Assembly: GCA_030693155.1 (NCBI GenBank)
Contig: JAUYBJ010000172.1
Location: forward strand, 1-32,614
Source of the DNA: Methylococcales bacterium
GTDB taxonomy: Bacteria > Pseudomonadota > Gammaproteobacteria > Methylococcales > Methylomonadaceae
Length of the DNA: 32,614 nt
Direction: 5' to 3'
Below, one piece after another: positions 8,841-18,454 of this stretch (position 1 is the first letter of the stretch; each line of letters begins with the position of its first letter). Under the pieces are notes generated by a model, which saw only the letters and a list, made by a program, of their open reading frames with translations, searched no databases and was not told where the DNA came from. The translations under genes were made by a program, and so were the position numbers.

Positions 8841-11319
8841 ATGCAACTATTAATTGATTTTTTTGATATAAACAACCTGATGCCGCATGGCTACTGCCTG
8901 TCATGGAGTTCGTTATTATTGTGGCTACAAGTTACCTCTGATGTGCTTATTACCCTGTCTTATTATTCCATTCCCTTAAGCCTGCTGTATTTTATCCGTC
9001 AGCGTAAAGATTTACCCTACCCTTGGCTGATTACCATGTTCGGGGGCTTCATTGTTGCCTGCGGTACGACACATATATTGTCAGTGGTCACGATATGGTT
9101 TCCCGTGTATTGGCTGGAAGGGTTTGTAAAAGCCTTTACGGCATTTATTTCCGTTGGCACTGCTATGGCTATGTGGTGGGTAATTCCACTGGCATTAAAA
9201 TTACCCAGTACTGCCCAATTGCAGGCAGAAATAGATCATAGAAAACAGATTGATAACGTCCGTCAGGAAGCCCTTGAACGCTTGCAAAAAATTGCCACTC
9301 GGCTACCCGGAATGGTGTATCAATTTCGCTTGTTCCCCGATAGCAGTGTCACTATCCCTTATTGCAGCGAAGGTATCCGCGATATTTTCAGGCTCAGTCC
9401 TGAACAGGTATGTGCAGACAGCCACCTGCTTTTTACCCTTATCCATCCCGATGATTACCATCGTGTTATTGATTCAATGGAGCAATCTGCGCAACAGTTA
9501 GCCATTTGGCTGTGTGAATTTCGTGTCTGTTTTGCAGACGGTGATGAACGATGGCATTTGGCTAATGCACTTCCGCAACGTGAACAGAACGGCATAACCC
9601 TGTGGCATGGGTTTCTCAGTGATATTACTGAACGCAAGTCAGCAGAAACCGAACTGCGTATTGCCGCAGCGGCGTTTGACTCGCAAGAAGGCATGGTCAT
9701 CACCGATACCGACAGTGTTATTTTGCGGGTCAACGCCGCTTTTACTGCCATTACAGGCTATAGCAGTGATGAAGCAGTCGGTCGTAAAATGAGTTTAGTT
9801 AAATCAGGTCACCATGATGACGCTTTTTATGAAACGATGTGGGACAGCATTGTTACGACAGGCGCGTGGCAGGGTGAAATCTGGGATAGACGCAAAAACG
9901 GGGAAATTTACCCCAAATGGCTGACCATTACGGCTGTCAAAGGTGCTGATGGCAAAGTCAGTCACTATGTCGGCACTCATATTGATATTACCGAGCGCAA
10001 AGTCACCGAAGAACAAATTAATCGCTTGGCTTTTTATGATCCATTGACACAATTGCCCAATCGCCGCCTGCTGCAAGAACGTCTTAAACAAGGTATTGAA
10101 ATGAATCGGCGTTTGAACAATCAAATGGCAGTGTTGATGATGGATCTGGATAAATTTAAAACAGTCAACCGACACCTTGGGTCATATCGCAGGCGATGAA
10201 TTATTGCAACAGGTAGCTGAGCGCATTCAAATGCAGTTGCGTGAAGTGGATATGGTGGCACGCTTGGGCGGTGATGAATTTGTTGTTTTAATGGAAAATG
10301 TAGGGCACTACGAACACGCCGCCCGCGTTGCCGAAGCGGTTATTCATGCCTTGAGTCAGCCGTTCACTTTATGCCAAAGTTACGATGTCGTTATCGGTAC
10401 CAGCATCGGTATTGCCATACATCCGCAACACGGTGACACCATAGAGGCTCTCATGGACAATGCCGACACCGCGTTGTATCACGCTAAAGATCAGGGACGC
10501 GGGTGTTTTGCCTATTTTTCCGAAGACTTAACCCAAAAAGCACGCGAACGCATTGTGCTGGAATCCCGTTTACGCCGCGCCATTGAACAACAGGAATTGC
10601 GCGTGTATTTTCAACCGCAAATTGATATTGTTAGCGGTCGGATTATCGGCGCGGAAGCTCTGGTACGCTGGCATGATCCTGTTGAAGGTTGTCTCATGCC
10701 AAGTACCTTTATCGCTTTGGCAGAAGAAACAGGATTGATTGTTGCCATCGGTGAATGGGTGCTACGCGAAACCTGCAAAATAGGTCAGCAATGGCTCGAT
10801 AAAGGCTTGCCTCCCATCACTTTGGCAGTCAATGTCTCGCCACATCAATTCCGCCGTAGTGATATGAACGCATTGGTGGCGGCGGTACTCCATGATACAG
10901 GCTTTCCTGCTGAATATCTGCAACTGGAAATTACCGAAAGCGGCTTGATGGACAATCAAAAACACACCGCCTCTATTCTTAACCGTCTCAATAAACAAGG
11001 CGTACACCTTGCCATTGATGACTTCGGCACAAGTTATTCATCGTTGGCGTATTTTAAATACTCCCCTGTCGATATATTAAAAATCGACAAAACCTTTATT
11101 GATAACATTCCCTTTTTACAAGGCGATATGGCAATTACGGCAACTATTATTGCAATGGCGCACCATTTAGGTTTTAAAGTATTGGCAGAAGGGGTAGAAA
11201 CACCTGAACAACTGACCTTTTTACGCAAACACGGCTGCGATATGTATCAAGGTTATTTGTACAGCAAAGCCGTACCCGTCGATGCCTTTATGAAAATATT
11301 GACTGACACGCAGATGTAA
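8841..11319 (+). pseudogene. ethylene-binding-like domain, PAS-PAS-GGDEF-EAL protein, frameshifted
   Basis: Cyclic-di-GMP signalling protein of about 825 residues if one base is removed. The first frame (8841-10199) runs through a three-helix membrane domain (1-120) and two PAS domains (about 140-275 and 276-395) into the start of GGDEF. The second (from about 10171 to 11319) continues GGDEF and EAL. Expected MDLDKFKTVNDTLGHIAG is recovered by deleting one C at 10169-10170 (AACCGAC to AACGAC). The membrane domain has D34, Y41, C74 and H78 in SDVLITLSYYSIP and IVACGTTH, with the same spacing as the ethylene and copper site of plant ETR1 and cyanobacterial homologues. GGDEF is intact and preceded by an inhibitory-site REVD five residues upstream. 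EAL signatures (AEALVRW, LEITESG, DDFGTSYSSLAY, EGVET) are intact. The frameshift may be a real mutation or a sequence error. Confidence 0.85.
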
Positions 11320-11400
11320 CTCAAACGTTCTACAGTATATTGTTACCCTTTCAATGACAAACGACCGCAACTATTTTTAATTAACTCATCATCAATCACT

Positions 11401-13566
11401 ATGACTACTCAACCTGCTACCGATGAACCCGTAACAACCGTCACCCCGCACATCGACCTTACCTCTCCGGAATGGTATTTGAATCGTGAATTAACGTGGC
11501 TGGAATTCAATAAGCGTGTGCTATGGGAGGCGGAAGACGAGCGCACACCGTTATTGGAAAGAGTTAAATTTATTGCTATCGTCAGTGCCAATCTCGACGA
11601 ATTTTTTATGAAGCGCATCGGTGGACTGAAGCAACAAGTCGGCGCGGGTATTAGTGAACTCAGTATTGATGGACGCAGCTCACAGCAACAAATTACTGAA
11701 TGTTACGCACTGGTACGCACAATTGAAGCGAAAAAACGAGCGGTATTCAGCCAAGTAATGAGCTTGCTTGAACAACAAAACATCCGTATCGTGCCTTATA
11801 ACAAGCTGTCAAAAGAACAGCAGAAAACCATGCGCGAACATTATATTCGCAATATTTTTCCGCTGGTCACACCGCAAGCCATTGATCCCGCGCACCCGTT
11901 TCCCTTCATATCCAATCTATCATTAAATTTATTGGCAGGGATTTATGCTACTGACATCGACGATATGACGCTGGTGCGTATTAAAGTCCCCGTCAGTCCA
12001 AAAATAAAACGCTTTATTCAAATAGGCAACGAACACAGCTATGTCGCGCTAGGTGACTTAATGGCGAACAATCTCGATATGCTGTTTCCTGATATGAAAG
12101 TGGCGTTTTGTGAGCTATTTCGCGTCACCCGTAATGCCGTCACTGAAAAAGACGAAGAACAGGCCGATGATTTATTGCAAATGATTGAATCAGAACTGCG
12201 TGAGCGTAAATTTGCCTCAGTGGTGCGCCTTGAAGTGTCGAAAAACATGGCAACGTTACAACGCGGCCGATTAATGGCGGAGCTGGGTTTAGATGAGCAG
12301 GATATATTCAGCGTTGACAGTCTGATGGCAATGTCTGATTTATTTCAGCTGACCGCCATCGACCGCCCTGATTTGCTTGATCCTCCGCATCACCCTTGCG
12401 ATCATCCAAAATTATTGAATGCCCCGAATATTTTTCATGCCATTAGAGACCAAGGCACGATTTTATTGCAACATCCTTATGAATCGTTCGTTACCACTGT
12501 CGAGCGATTTGTCAAAGAAGCCAGTCGCGATCCCAATGTACAGGCGATTAAAATGACCCTGTACCGCACCTCCGCAGGCACTAAAATCATTCAATACCTG
12601 ATTGATGCCGCGCTGAGCGGTAAACAGGTCGCCGTGGTAGTGGAATTAAAAGCCCGTTTTGATGAATCCGCCAATATCAAATGGGCGCATCGCATGGAAA
12701 ATGCGGGTGTTCATGTCACTTATGGCGTGGTCGGCTTAAAAACCCACAGCAAAGTGGTGTATGTGGTGCGGCAGGATTATAACGGCCTACGTCGTTACGC
12801 GCACATCGGCACGGGCAATTATCACGCAGGCACGGCGCGTATTTATACCGATTTGGGCATTTTGACCTGTGACCAGCAGATAGGCGAAGATTTAACCGAA
12901 TTATTCAATTATTTAACCACGGGATTAGTGCCGAAACGCAACTATAAAAGCCTGCTACCCGCCCCTAAAGTATTGAAACCCAGCTTACTCAAAAAAATTG
13001 AGCGGGAAATCAGCAAGCACAGCGAACAACATCCAGGGTTAATTCAATTTAAAATGAACGCACTGGAAGATTCCGATATTACCGAAGCACTTTATCGCGC
13101 CTCACAAGCTGGGGTAAAAATTGATTTAATTATTCGCGATACCTGCCGCTTACGACCCAATATAGCAGGGCTTTCTGAAACTGTGCGCGTTATCAGTATC
13201 GTCGGGCGATTTTTAGAACATTCACGCATTTTTTATTTTCAAAACGGCGGGGATGAAGAATACTTTATCGGTTCAGCAGACTGCATGAAACGTAATCTGG
13301 AAAGTCGTGTCGAAGTGGTCACACCCGTACAGAAACCTGAATTACAAGCCGCGTTGCGCCAAATTTTAACCGTACAACTGGAGAATCAACGCAGCGTGTG
13401 GGATATGCAGCCCGATGGTCAATACATTCAGCGGAATCCTACAGACAAACAAGATAAAACAGGCGTTCAGGAAACATTGATTGAATCCGCTAATAATCGA
13501 CTGAAAGCCGCCGAAAAAGGTAAAAAACTAAAAACTAAAAGCGCGAGACAAAAGGCGCAAGGCTAA
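11401..13566 (+). CDS. ppk1: polyphosphate kinase
   Basis: Makes inorganic polyphosphate from ATP, reversibly. The 721 residues fit the PPK1 family (about 690-720). Visible family features are the N-terminal NRELTWLEFNKRVLWEA, SANLDEFFMKRIG, the ATP-site region LYRTSAG, the catalytic His region LKTHSKVVYVVR with HIGTGNYHAGTARIYTDLG, and the C-terminal phospholipase-D-like half (ADCMKRNLESRVEVVTPV). The last 45 residues are a Lys-rich extension beyond the usual end. glgP starts 34 bases downstream, so polyphosphate and glycogen metabolism may be cotranscribed. Confidence 0.97.
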   Translation: MTTQPATDEPVTTVTPHIDLTSPEWYLNRELTWLEFNKRVLWEAEDERTPLLERVKFIAIVSANLDEFFMKRIGGLKQQVGAGISELSIDGRSSQQQITECYALVRTIEAKKRAVFSQVMSLLEQQNIRIVPYNKLSKEQQKTMREHYIRNIFPLVTPQAIDPAHPFPFISNLSLNLLAGIYATDIDDMTLVRIKVPVSPKIKRFIQIGNEHSYVALGDLMANNLDMLFPDMKVAFCELFRVTRNAVTEKDEEQADDLLQMIESELRERKFASVVRLEVSKNMATLQRGRLMAELGLDEQDIFSVDSLMAMSDLFQLTAIDRPDLLDPPHHPCDHPKLLNAPNIFHAIRDQGTILLQHPYESFVTTVERFVKEASRDPNVQAIKMTLYRTSAGTKIIQYLIDAALSGKQVAVVVELKARFDESANIKWAHRMENAGVHVTYGVVGLKTHSKVVYVVRQDYNGLRRYAHIGTGNYHAGTARIYTDLGILTCDQQIGEDLTELFNYLTTGLVPKRNYKSLLPAPKVLKPSLLKKIEREISKHSEQHPGLIQFKMNALEDSDITEALYRASQAGVKIDLIIRDTCRLRPNIAGLSETVRVISIVGRFLEHSRIFYFQNGGDEEYFIGSADCMKRNLESRVEVVTPVQKPELQAALRQILTVQLENQRSVWDMQPDGQYIQRNPTDKQDKTGVQETLIESANNRLKAAEKGKKLKTKSARQKAQG

Positions 13567-13600
13567 GCTGTTTTTGATTTACACAATTAAGGAAAAAATA

Positions 13601-16114
13601 ATGCAGACTAAAAAATTTGTAACCAGTCAAGTTAACTCATCATTAATGACGGATCTCCCTGAACAGGGCATGGAAAAAACCGATTTTATTGATGATTTTA
13701 AACAATACTATGTGCATTTACTGGGGCGTGACGAACACACCAGATCACCCTTTTATGCAGGTGAAGCCTTATCAATGGCGATAAGAGATCGCCTGATGGA
13801 ACGCTGGAAAGCCACCCACCACACCTACAAAGACAATAATTGCAGACGTGGTTATTATCTGTCTATGGAATTTTTGATGGGGCGCACGTTGAGTAATGCC
13901 ATGCTTAATTTGGGCGTTACCGATACCGTCGGTCAGGCAATGTACGACCTCGGCATTGAAATTGAAGAACTGATTGCCTGTGAGCAGGATGCAGGTTTGG
14001 GTAATGGCGGTTTAGGTCGCCTTGCCGCCTGCTTTATCGACAGCTGTGCTACTTTGCAATTGCCTGTTATCGGTTATGGCTTGCGTTACGAATACGGGAT
14101 GTTCACCCAAAGTATCGTCGATGGCGAACAGGTGGAAAAACCCGACCATTGGTTGCGTCACGGCAACGTCTGGGAAATTGAACGACTGGAATACCTGCAC
14201 CGCATTAAATTTGGCGGCTATGTTGAAGACCATGTGGATGAAAACGGCAAACAACGCTTTTGCTGGGTAGGCTCAAATGATGTATTGGCGATGCCTTATG
14301 ACACGCCTGTTCCTGGTTATAAGAACGGCACAGTCAATACCCTGCGTTTATGGAAAGCCGTCGCCACCGAAGAATTTAATCTTGACGAGTTTCATGCAGG
14401 CGACTATGCCGAAGCAGTGGCTTCTAAAATCGCCGCTGAAAATATTACGATGGTGCTGTATCCGAATGACAGCAGTGAAAACGGTAAAGAGCTGCGCTTG
14501 CGCCAACAGTATTTTCTTGCCTCTGCCAGTTTACAGGATGTACTGACCAACTGGATTAGTGTACACGGCAAAGATTTTTCCCGGTTTGCCGAAAAAAACT
14601 GCTTCCAGCTCAATGACACCCATCCCAGCATCGCCATACCCGAACTGATGCGCCTGTTGATGGATATTCACGGTTTATCATGGAATGCGGCATGGAAAAT
14701 CACCCGCAGCACAATGGCATACACCAATCACACCTTATTGCCCGAAGCACTGGAAAAATGGTCAGTGAACCTGATGCAACGCTTATTGCCGCGCATAATG
14801 GACATTATTTTCAGCATTAATGCCAGTTTTATGGCAGAAGTCGCCATGCACTGGCCGGGAGAAGGCGAGCGATTGCGTAATTTGTCGATTATCGAAGAAG
14901 GTGATGTAAAACTGGTCAGAATGGCACATCTGGCAATTGCGGGCAGTTTTTCGGTGAACGGCGTAGCGCAATTACACACCCAGTTGCTGCAACAAGGTTT
15001 ATTCTATGATTTTTACCAACTATGGCCGCATAAATTCAACAACAAAACCAACGGCGTAACTCCGCGTCGCTGGTTGGCGGGCTGCAATCCAGAACTTGCC
15101 GCCTTGATAACCGACACCATCGGCAACGGCTGGGTGACTGATTTAGCACAACTGAAGAAATTGGAACCTTACGCCGAAGATGCCGATTTCAGACACCGTT
15201 GGTACGCGATTAAACAGGCGGCAAAAGCCCGATTGATTGACTATAAAAAAGACAAGCATGAGGGCGAATTGCATCTTAATGTCGAGGCTTTATTTGATGT
15301 GCAAGTCAAACGGATTCACGAGTACAAACGCCAGTTGTTGAACGTCCTGCACGTTATTCATCTTTATGACCGCATTAAACGCGGCGATACCAAAAACTGG
15401 GTATCACGCTGTGTACTTATCGGTGGCAAAGCCGCACCCGGTTATGTCATGGCAAAAAAAATCATCAAGTTAATCAACAATGTTGCCAACGTCATCAACG
15501 CTGACCCTGACGTAGGCGATAAATTAACCTTATTGTTTTTACCCGATTATCGCGTATCGGCAATGGAAAAAATATGTACGGCGGCGGATTTATCAGAGCA
15601 AATTTCCACCGCAGGCAAAGAAGCCTCAGGCACAGGTAACATGAAGCTGATGATGAATGGCGCGATTACCATCGGTACGCTGGATGGCGCGAACATTGAA
15701 ATTCGCGAAGAAGTCGGCGACGATAACTTTTTCCTGTTCGGCTTAACGGAAGAACAAATTGCCGCACGCCGCAATCATTATGATCCAATGGCAATTATCA
15801 ACATGGATGACGATTTGCGCCGTGTCGTACACCTGCTGGAATCCGCGCATTTTAATCAGTTTGAAACGGGGATATTTGATGATTTAATTAATTCCATTAA
15901 ATGCCCGCATGATCCGTGGATGACAGTTGCCGATTTTCGCAGTTACATTGATGCGCAAAAACGGGTTGAAGATGCCTACCGCGATAAAGATCACTGGACA
16001 CGCATGAGCATTTTAAATTGCGCCAACAGCGGTAAATTTTCTACCGACCGCACCATTAATGAATACAATAACGACATCTGGAAACTGACACCCCAGCCTG
16101 TAAAGCGTAAATAA
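13601..16114 (+). CDS. glgP: glycogen/maltodextrin phosphorylase
   Basis: Releases glucose 1-phosphate from alpha-1,4-glucans. From the ATG at 13601 the protein is 837 residues, normal for the family. An in-frame TTG at 13574 is possible, but the ATG has AAGGA at a good distance. Key regions are GNGGLGRLAACFIDS, RYEYGMFTQ, QLNDTHPSIAIPELMRL, VKRIHEYKRQLLN and EASGTGNMKLMMNGAITIG, whose Lys is expected to carry pyridoxal phosphate. It lies just after ppk1 and ends at a probable terminator. With pgi it implies a working glycogen reserve. Confidence 0.97.
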   Translation: MQTKKFVTSQVNSSLMTDLPEQGMEKTDFIDDFKQYYVHLLGRDEHTRSPFYAGEALSMAIRDRLMERWKATHHTYKDNNCRRGYYLSMEFLMGRTLSNAMLNLGVTDTVGQAMYDLGIEIEELIACEQDAGLGNGGLGRLAACFIDSCATLQLPVIGYGLRYEYGMFTQSIVDGEQVEKPDHWLRHGNVWEIERLEYLHRIKFGGYVEDHVDENGKQRFCWVGSNDVLAMPYDTPVPGYKNGTVNTLRLWKAVATEEFNLDEFHAGDYAEAVASKIAAENITMVLYPNDSSENGKELRLRQQYFLASASLQDVLTNWISVHGKDFSRFAEKNCFQLNDTHPSIAIPELMRLLMDIHGLSWNAAWKITRSTMAYTNHTLLPEALEKWSVNLMQRLLPRIMDIIFSINASFMAEVAMHWPGEGERLRNLSIIEEGDVKLVRMAHLAIAGSFSVNGVAQLHTQLLQQGLFYDFYQLWPHKFNNKTNGVTPRRWLAGCNPELAALITDTIGNGWVTDLAQLKKLEPYAEDADFRHRWYAIKQAAKARLIDYKKDKHEGELHLNVEALFDVQVKRIHEYKRQLLNVLHVIHLYDRIKRGDTKNWVSRCVLIGGKAAPGYVMAKKIIKLINNVANVINADPDVGDKLTLLFLPDYRVSAMEKICTAADLSEQISTAGKEASGTGNMKLMMNGAITIGTLDGANIEIREEVGDDNFFLFGLTEEQIAARRNHYDPMAIINMDDDLRRVVHLLESAHFNQFETGIFDDLINSIKCPHDPWMTVADFRSYIDAQKRVEDAYRDKDHWTRMSILNCANSGKFSTDRTINEYNNDIWKLTPQPVKRK

Positions 16115-16125
16115 CAACTGAATGG

Positions 16126-16152
16126 GGTGCGCGAATTTTATTTGCGCCTTTT
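16126..16152 (+). terminator. probable terminator after glgP
   Basis: GGTGC at 16126-16130 can pair with GCGCC at 16144-16148 (one G-T pair), with extension by GAA/TTT across an A/T-rich loop, followed by TTTT. The stem is short, hence moderate confidence. Confidence 0.45.
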
Positions 16153-16200
16153 ATCGACTGCGGTACGATAAATCACATCCATCTATTTAAAGACAACAAC

Positions 16201-17091
16201 ATGAACTACTTAACTATCGAAGCCTTTGTGCGTAATGCGCCGCTGGTGCGTTTACAGCGTCTGGCTGGCAACACCAGCAATATCATTCTTGCTAAACTGG
16301 AAGGCAATAATCCCGCAGGTTCAGTAAAAGATTTACCTGCATTGAGCATGATTAAACGCGCCGAAGAACGCGGTGAAATTAAAGCAGGCGATTGTTTGAT
16401 TGAAGCCACCAGCGGCAATACGGGTATAGCCTTGGCGATGGTGGCGGCGATTAAAGGTTATAAAATGACCTTGATTATGCCTGACAACATGAGCATGGAA
16501 CGCATCGCTTCCATGAAAGCCTACGGCGCGGAGATTATTTTAACGCCCGCTGCGGGCAGCATGGAAGCGGCAATTGATTTGGCAAGAGCAATGGAAGCGG
16601 CAGGTAAAGGGCGCATTCTGGATCAGTTTGCCAACCCTGATAATCCACGCGCTCATTATGAAAGTACCGGCCCTGAAATTTGGCAGGATACCGAGGGGCA
16701 GGTTACGCATTTTGTCAGTTGTATGGGAACAACGGGTACGATTATGGGAACGTCGCGCTATTTGAAAGAACAAAATCCCGCCATTCAAATTATCGGCGTG
16801 CAACCTGAGGGTAATGCCAAAATCCCGGGGATTCGTCGCTGGCCGCAAGAATATCTGCCGAAGATTTACGAACCAAAACGGGTGGATCGCATTATAGATA
16901 TGGATCAAGACAGCGCGGAAAGCACCATGCGGGCGTTAGCGTCTGAAGAAGGTATTTTTGCGGGTGTGTCATCGGGTGGTTCAATAGCCGCAGCATTACG
17001 CTTATCCAAAGAAGTTGAAAACGCGGTGATTGTGGCGATTATTTGTGACCGAGGTGATCGCTATTTATCAACGGGTGTCTTTCCCAGTTGA
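16201..17091 (+). CDS. cysM: cysteine synthase B
   Basis: Pyridoxal-phosphate enzyme making cysteine (or S-sulfocysteine with thiosulfate) from O-acetylserine, 296 residues. NPAGSVKDLPALSMI contains the PLP lysine K43 (most CysM proteins read SVKDRPA here). TSGNTGIALAM is the substrate loop, and the short C-terminus CDRGDRYLSTGVF is typical of CysM as opposed to the longer CysK. The ATG has no strong ribosome-binding site. It follows glgP by 86 bases and a likely terminator, so it may have its own promoter. A perfect hairpin lies just after the stop. Confidence 0.93.
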   Translation: MNYLTIEAFVRNAPLVRLQRLAGNTSNIILAKLEGNNPAGSVKDLPALSMIKRAEERGEIKAGDCLIEATSGNTGIALAMVAAIKGYKMTLIMPDNMSMERIASMKAYGAEIILTPAAGSMEAAIDLARAMEAAGKGRILDQFANPDNPRAHYESTGPEIWQDTEGQVTHFVSCMGTTGTIMGTSRYLKEQNPAIQIIGVQPEGNAKIPGIRRWPQEYLPKIYEPKRVDRIIDMDQDSAESTMRALASEEGIFAGVSSGGSIAAALRLSKEVENAVIVAIICDRGDRYLSTGVFPS

Positions 17092-17103
17092 TGGTCGTTT
17101 AGC

Positions 17104-17133
17104 AACCATGAGCCGCTCTAGCGGCTCATGGTT
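17104..17133. repeat. perfect hairpin downstream of cysM
   Basis: The 13-base arm AACCATGAGCCGC, a TCTA loop and the exact reverse complement lie 13 bases after the cysM stop. There is no T tract on either strand. It could end cysM transcription by a non-classical route or act as a 3' stabiliser. Confidence 0.75.
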
Positions 17134-17366
17134 GGGTAGCGTCATTTACCTTGATGAAAGCGGCTTTGAAAAAGAAACCTTGCTTGACTACAGTGATGCA
17201 AAAATAGCGGTCACTTTTGACCCGATTGCGTTTCTCCTCACCACAATAATCTAACAAGCGTTCAGCCGCCGCCTCAGGATTGACAGGTTTAAGCCGATTC
17301 GGCGGATTCATCATGTTGAATAAACAGAAACAAAGTAGCTGCGGATTTGTCGCATCGCCCCCTGTT

Positions 17367-18110
17367 TTAAGCGTTCAGGCGAACAGCGGCTGCATTCCAA
17401 TTGAGTAGTTTATCAATCACTGCCTGTAAATAATCTTTGCGAAGATTCTGGTAATCCAGATAATAGGCGTGTTCATAAATATCAATGGTCAATAGCGGTT
17501 TTAAGCCGTGTATCTCAGGATTATCAAGGTTATTGAGCGTCATTATTTTAAGTTTACCCTTATGTTCAACCAGCCAGAGATAGCCTGAACCCGTATGAGC
17601 AACGCCCAGATCACGAAACTTGGTTTTAAAGGTCGCGTAATCGCCAAAAGCAGTGTCTATCAAGGTGAGTAATTTTCCAGTCGGTTTAACGGCATCGCCG
17701 CCATTCGGCATCATGCTGCCCCAATAAAAATCATGGTTTACCACAGACGCTGCACCGTTAAACACTTTGTTCATGGCGGGTTTATTGGCGGTGGCACGCA
17801 TGATTGCATTTATGCTTTTACCCATATACTGACTATTTTCAGGCAGACGCAGCGCGTCATTGAGACTTTTTAACGCACCCAGCTGGTGTTTGTTGTAATG
17901 AAAGCCAACTGTTCTCGCGCTGATGACAGGTTCAAGAGCCGCTTCGGCATAAGGCAGTGGCGGGGCGGGGAAAACGGGAGCCGCCTCAGGAATGACAGCA
18001 GGTGCATCTGCTGCCATCACTAAACGTGAGCCGCCCAGTGCAATAGTCGCGACGGTCGCACTGGCAATACTGGCGGCAGTCAAAAATTTTCTACGCGATA
18101 TTTCGGTCAT
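17367..18110 (-). CDS. Tat-exported Fe/Mn superoxide-dismutase-like protein with altered active site
   Basis: 247 residues of the iron/manganese superoxide dismutase family. A twin-arginine signal (SRRKFLTAASIASATVATIA, ending near residue 33) predicts export folded and with metal. All four metal ligands are in place: H71 (FHYNKHQ), H126 (VVNHDFYW), D210 and H214 (DIYEHAYYLDY). Several second-shell residues are not: the position of Tyr34 is A79, of His31 Q76, of the iron-type Gln69 S122, and of the manganese-type Gln146 L195, and two active-site Trp are Tyr. So it binds metal but may not be a normal dismutase. The ATG has AAGGA upstream. Residues 34-55 are a Pro/Ala-rich linker. Confidence 0.85.
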   Translation of the reverse strand: MTEISRRKFLTAASIASATVATIALGGSRLVMAADAPAVIPEAAPVFPAPPLPYAEAALEPVISARTVGFHYNKHQLGALKSLNDALRLPENSQYMGKSINAIMRATANKPAMNKVFNGAASVVNHDFYWGSMMPNGGDAVKPTGKLLTLIDTAFGDYATFKTKFRDLGVAHTGSGYLWLVEHKGKLKIMTLNNLDNPEIHGLKPLLTIDIYEHAYYLDYQNLRKDYLQAVIDKLLNWNAAAVRLNA

Positions 18111-18152
18111 TGAAGAATCCTTTTAGTGGGGAGGGTAAAGTGAAATATAAAC

Positions 18153-18447
18153 TTAATAACGGATGTTACGCACAAGAGCATTTTTGTCCACGAAAGACAC
18201 GAAAGACACGAAAAGCACGAAAAAGACTAAAACATAATAAGTGTCGTATAAATTATGGCTCGCAAAGTCAAAAAACACCCAGAGTCAGTCCGTTTTATTC
18301 TGATGTATCCTATAAAGACCTGCGAGGTTTTAAAAACCTCGCAGGTCTAGCCTAGACACTTATACAGGACGCATGAGCTTTGATTTTTTCGTGCCTTTCG
18401 TGCCTTTCGTGGACTATTGCTTTTTCATGCGTAACGTCAGTTAATAA
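18153..18447. mobile_element. MITE-like non-coding element with long imperfect inverted repeats
   Basis: This fills most of the 344-base gap between the SOD-like and PepSY genes. The outer arms begin GTTACGCA at 18165 and end TGCGTAAC at 18435. Inside each arm is a run of nine-base units, CACGAAAGA-like on the left (four from 18189) and TTTCGTGCC-like on the right (18385-18411). The arms continue to ATAAGTGTC (18237) and GACACTTAT (18354). The centre holds a perfect palindrome. The whole could fold as one long hairpin. No open reading frame inside looks real. Non-autonomous mobility is inferred from structure. Confidence 0.6.
18316..18348. repeat. perfect 16-base palindrome at the centre of the MITE-like element
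   Basis: AGACCTGCGAGGTTTT, one A, then the exact reverse complement. I recall closely similar GACCTGCGAGGTTTT palindromes scattered in other bacterial genomes, so this is probably a dispersed palindromic repeat, either inserted into or part of the larger element. Confidence 0.8.
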
Positions 18448-18454
18448 AACGCCA

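Noticed and set aside
9804-10175. Minus-strand frame over the PAS2/GGDEF region
   Set aside because: Antisense to conserved PAS and GGDEF motifs with no independent support.
10177-11319. Second GGDEF-EAL part taken as an independent gene
   Set aside because: Its only start would be a TTG inside the GGDEF domain without a ribosome-binding site, and one-base deletion joins it exactly to the upstream frame. It is part of the frameshifted gene.
13574-13600. TTG start for glgP
   Set aside because: The ATG at 13601 has AAGGA at the right distance and the extra residues do not match the family.
18189-18224. Four nine-base CACGAAAGA-like units considered as a CRISPR array
   Set aside because: Units are contiguous with no spacers and have an inverted counterpart at 18385-18411; this is part of the MITE-like element.
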